From Candidatus Bipolaricaulota bacterium (lineage in GTDB: Bacteria; Bipolaricaulota; Bipolaricaulia; Bipolaricaulales; Bipolaricaulaceae), in NCBI GenBank assembly GCA_027027485.1, contig JALVLL010000086.1, positions 1 through 5,027 on the forward strand: a DNA stretch of 5,027 nucleotides, in the 5' to 3' direction. Positions 4,364-5,027 of the stretch are shown in pieces; positions within the stretch are counted from its first letter, which is position 1; every line of letters begins with the position of its first letter. Made by a program: the position numbers and the translations under genes. The notes under the pieces were generated by a model. It was given only the letters and a program-made list of their open reading frames with translations. It was not told the origin of the DNA and searched no databases.

Positions 4364-5027
4364 ACCATGCTCCTATCCCCAAGGAAGTTATTTTCGGACC
4401 CGTTCCTTCCCGTAGGCTGGGGAGGTCCCTGGGGATAAACAACATCCCCCCGAAGGTCTGTTCCTATTCCTGCGTTTACTGCCAGCTCGGGCGGACCCCC
4501 AGGATGGAGGCCGAACGCAGGGACTTCTACGCCCCTGCGGAAATCGTCCGAGAAGTGAAGAAACGGGTCGGGGAGCTCCGCGACAGAGGGGAACGGGTGG
4601 ATTACCTGACCTTCGTCCCCGATGGCGAACCTACGCTGGACCTGAACCTGGGGAGGGAGATCTCGGCCCTGAAGGACCTGGGCATCCCCATCGCCGTGAT
4701 CTCCAACGCCTCGCTCACCGGCCGGGCCGACGTCCGGGAGGAGCTCTCCGCGGCGGATTGGGTCTCCCTCAAGGTGGATGCCGCCCACGAAGAGGTCTGG
4801 AAGAGGGTCAACCGTCCACACAAATCCCTTTCGTTAGACGAAATCCGTAGGGGGATCCTGGAGTTCGCCCGCGAGTTCGAGGGGATACTGGTCACGGAGA
4901 CGATGCTCGTTTCCGGGACCAACGACTCCGAGGAGGAGATCGCCGCCGTGGCCGAATTCCTGGCCGCGGCGAAGCCGAAGATCGCCTACATCGCCATCCC
5001 CACCCGTCCCCCGGCGGAGCCCTGGGT
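4360..5027 (+). CDS. Radical SAM protein, COG0731 (TYW1-like) family, 3' end outside window
   Basis: The first 222 residues are present and the frame is still open at the window edge. The N-terminal FGPVPSRRLGRSLGINN at 12-28 is diagnostic of this group, followed by C34, C38 and C41 in the C-X3-C-X2-C motif (CSYSCVYCQLG) that binds the 4Fe-4S cluster used to split S-adenosylmethionine. PDGEPTLD at 87-94 corresponds to the GGEP-type SAM-binding motif. Database entries often name such proteins wyosine synthetase-like because archaeal TYW1 is related, but bacteria do not make wybutosine, so the true substrate is unknown. AAGGGA at 4345-4350 precedes ATG 4360, which overlaps the HEPN stop by 4 bases. 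COG0731 proteins also occur near NifX-like and MinD-type genes, so this gene may belong functionally with the upstream metal operon. Family call is firm, function is not. Confidence 0.92.
   Translation, partial: MNHAPIPKEVIFGPVPSRRLGRSLGINNIPPKVCSYSCVYCQLGRTPRMEAERRDFYAPAEIVREVKKRVGELRDRGERVDYLTFVPDGEPTLDLNLGREISALKDLGIPIAVISNASLTGRADVREELSAADWVSLKVDAAHEEVWKRVNRPHKSLSLDEIRRGILEFAREFEGILVTETMLVSGTNDSEEEIAAVAEFLAAAKPKIAYIAIPTRPPAEPW

Noticed and set aside
4360..5027. Assigning the radical SAM gene as tRNA wyosine synthase TYW1
   Set aside because: The family resemblance is real, but bacterial members lack the pathway context and nothing in the neighbourhood concerns tRNA modification.

Overview
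The window is a dense, GC-rich stretch of prokaryotic DNA with every supported gene on the + strand. Genes overlap or nearly touch, starts include ATG and GTG, and Shine-Dalgarno sequences are visible. The gene set (DUF5320, NifX-like protein, paired ferredoxin-bearing MinD ATPases, DUF364 protein, COG0731 radical SAM protein) is typical of anaerobic, often thermophilic bacteria and of archaea. A GC-rich anaerobic bacterium is my best guess; I cannot name a phylum from sequence alone.

Region 1 (1-3523) reads as one operon of six genes: the Trp/Tyr/Gly-rich end of a DUF5320 protein; a small NifX/NifB-like dinitrogenase iron-molybdenum cofactor protein; two tandem MinD-type P-loop ATPases, each carrying an inserted pair of 4Fe-4S ferredoxin motifs; a Fur-family metal-responsive repressor; and a DUF4213/DUF364 protein of the putative heavy-metal-chelation family. 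Junctions are 4 bases apart, 11 bases overlapping, ATGA overlapping, overlapping again, then 5 bases apart. The likely theme is assembly or carriage of a metal or Fe-S cofactor under metal control. No nitrogenase structural gene is present, so the nif-like names should not be read as nitrogen fixation. A 7-base tandem repeat sits exactly at the start of the first ATPase.

Region 2 (3524-3630) is the only real gap, 107 bases. It has no convincing terminator but contains an extended -10-like promoter and a strong Shine-Dalgarno sequence that sets the start of the next gene.

Region 3 (3631-5027) holds a minimal nucleotidyltransferase (MNT) and a HEPN protein, a pair of toxin-antitoxin type, followed by a radical SAM protein cut by the window edge. 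The MNT/HEPN overlap is 26 bases and the HEPN/radical SAM overlap is 4 bases. The HEPN gene is visibly less GC-rich than region 1, and its protein lacks an evident R-X4-6-H ribonuclease motif. Its coupling to a radical SAM gene is unusual for a free-standing toxin-antitoxin module. I see no RNA genes, CRISPR arrays, insertion sequences or origins. I did not find a clearly new system; the best leads are the metal-linked operon with paired ATPases and the MNT-HEPN-radical SAM arrangement.
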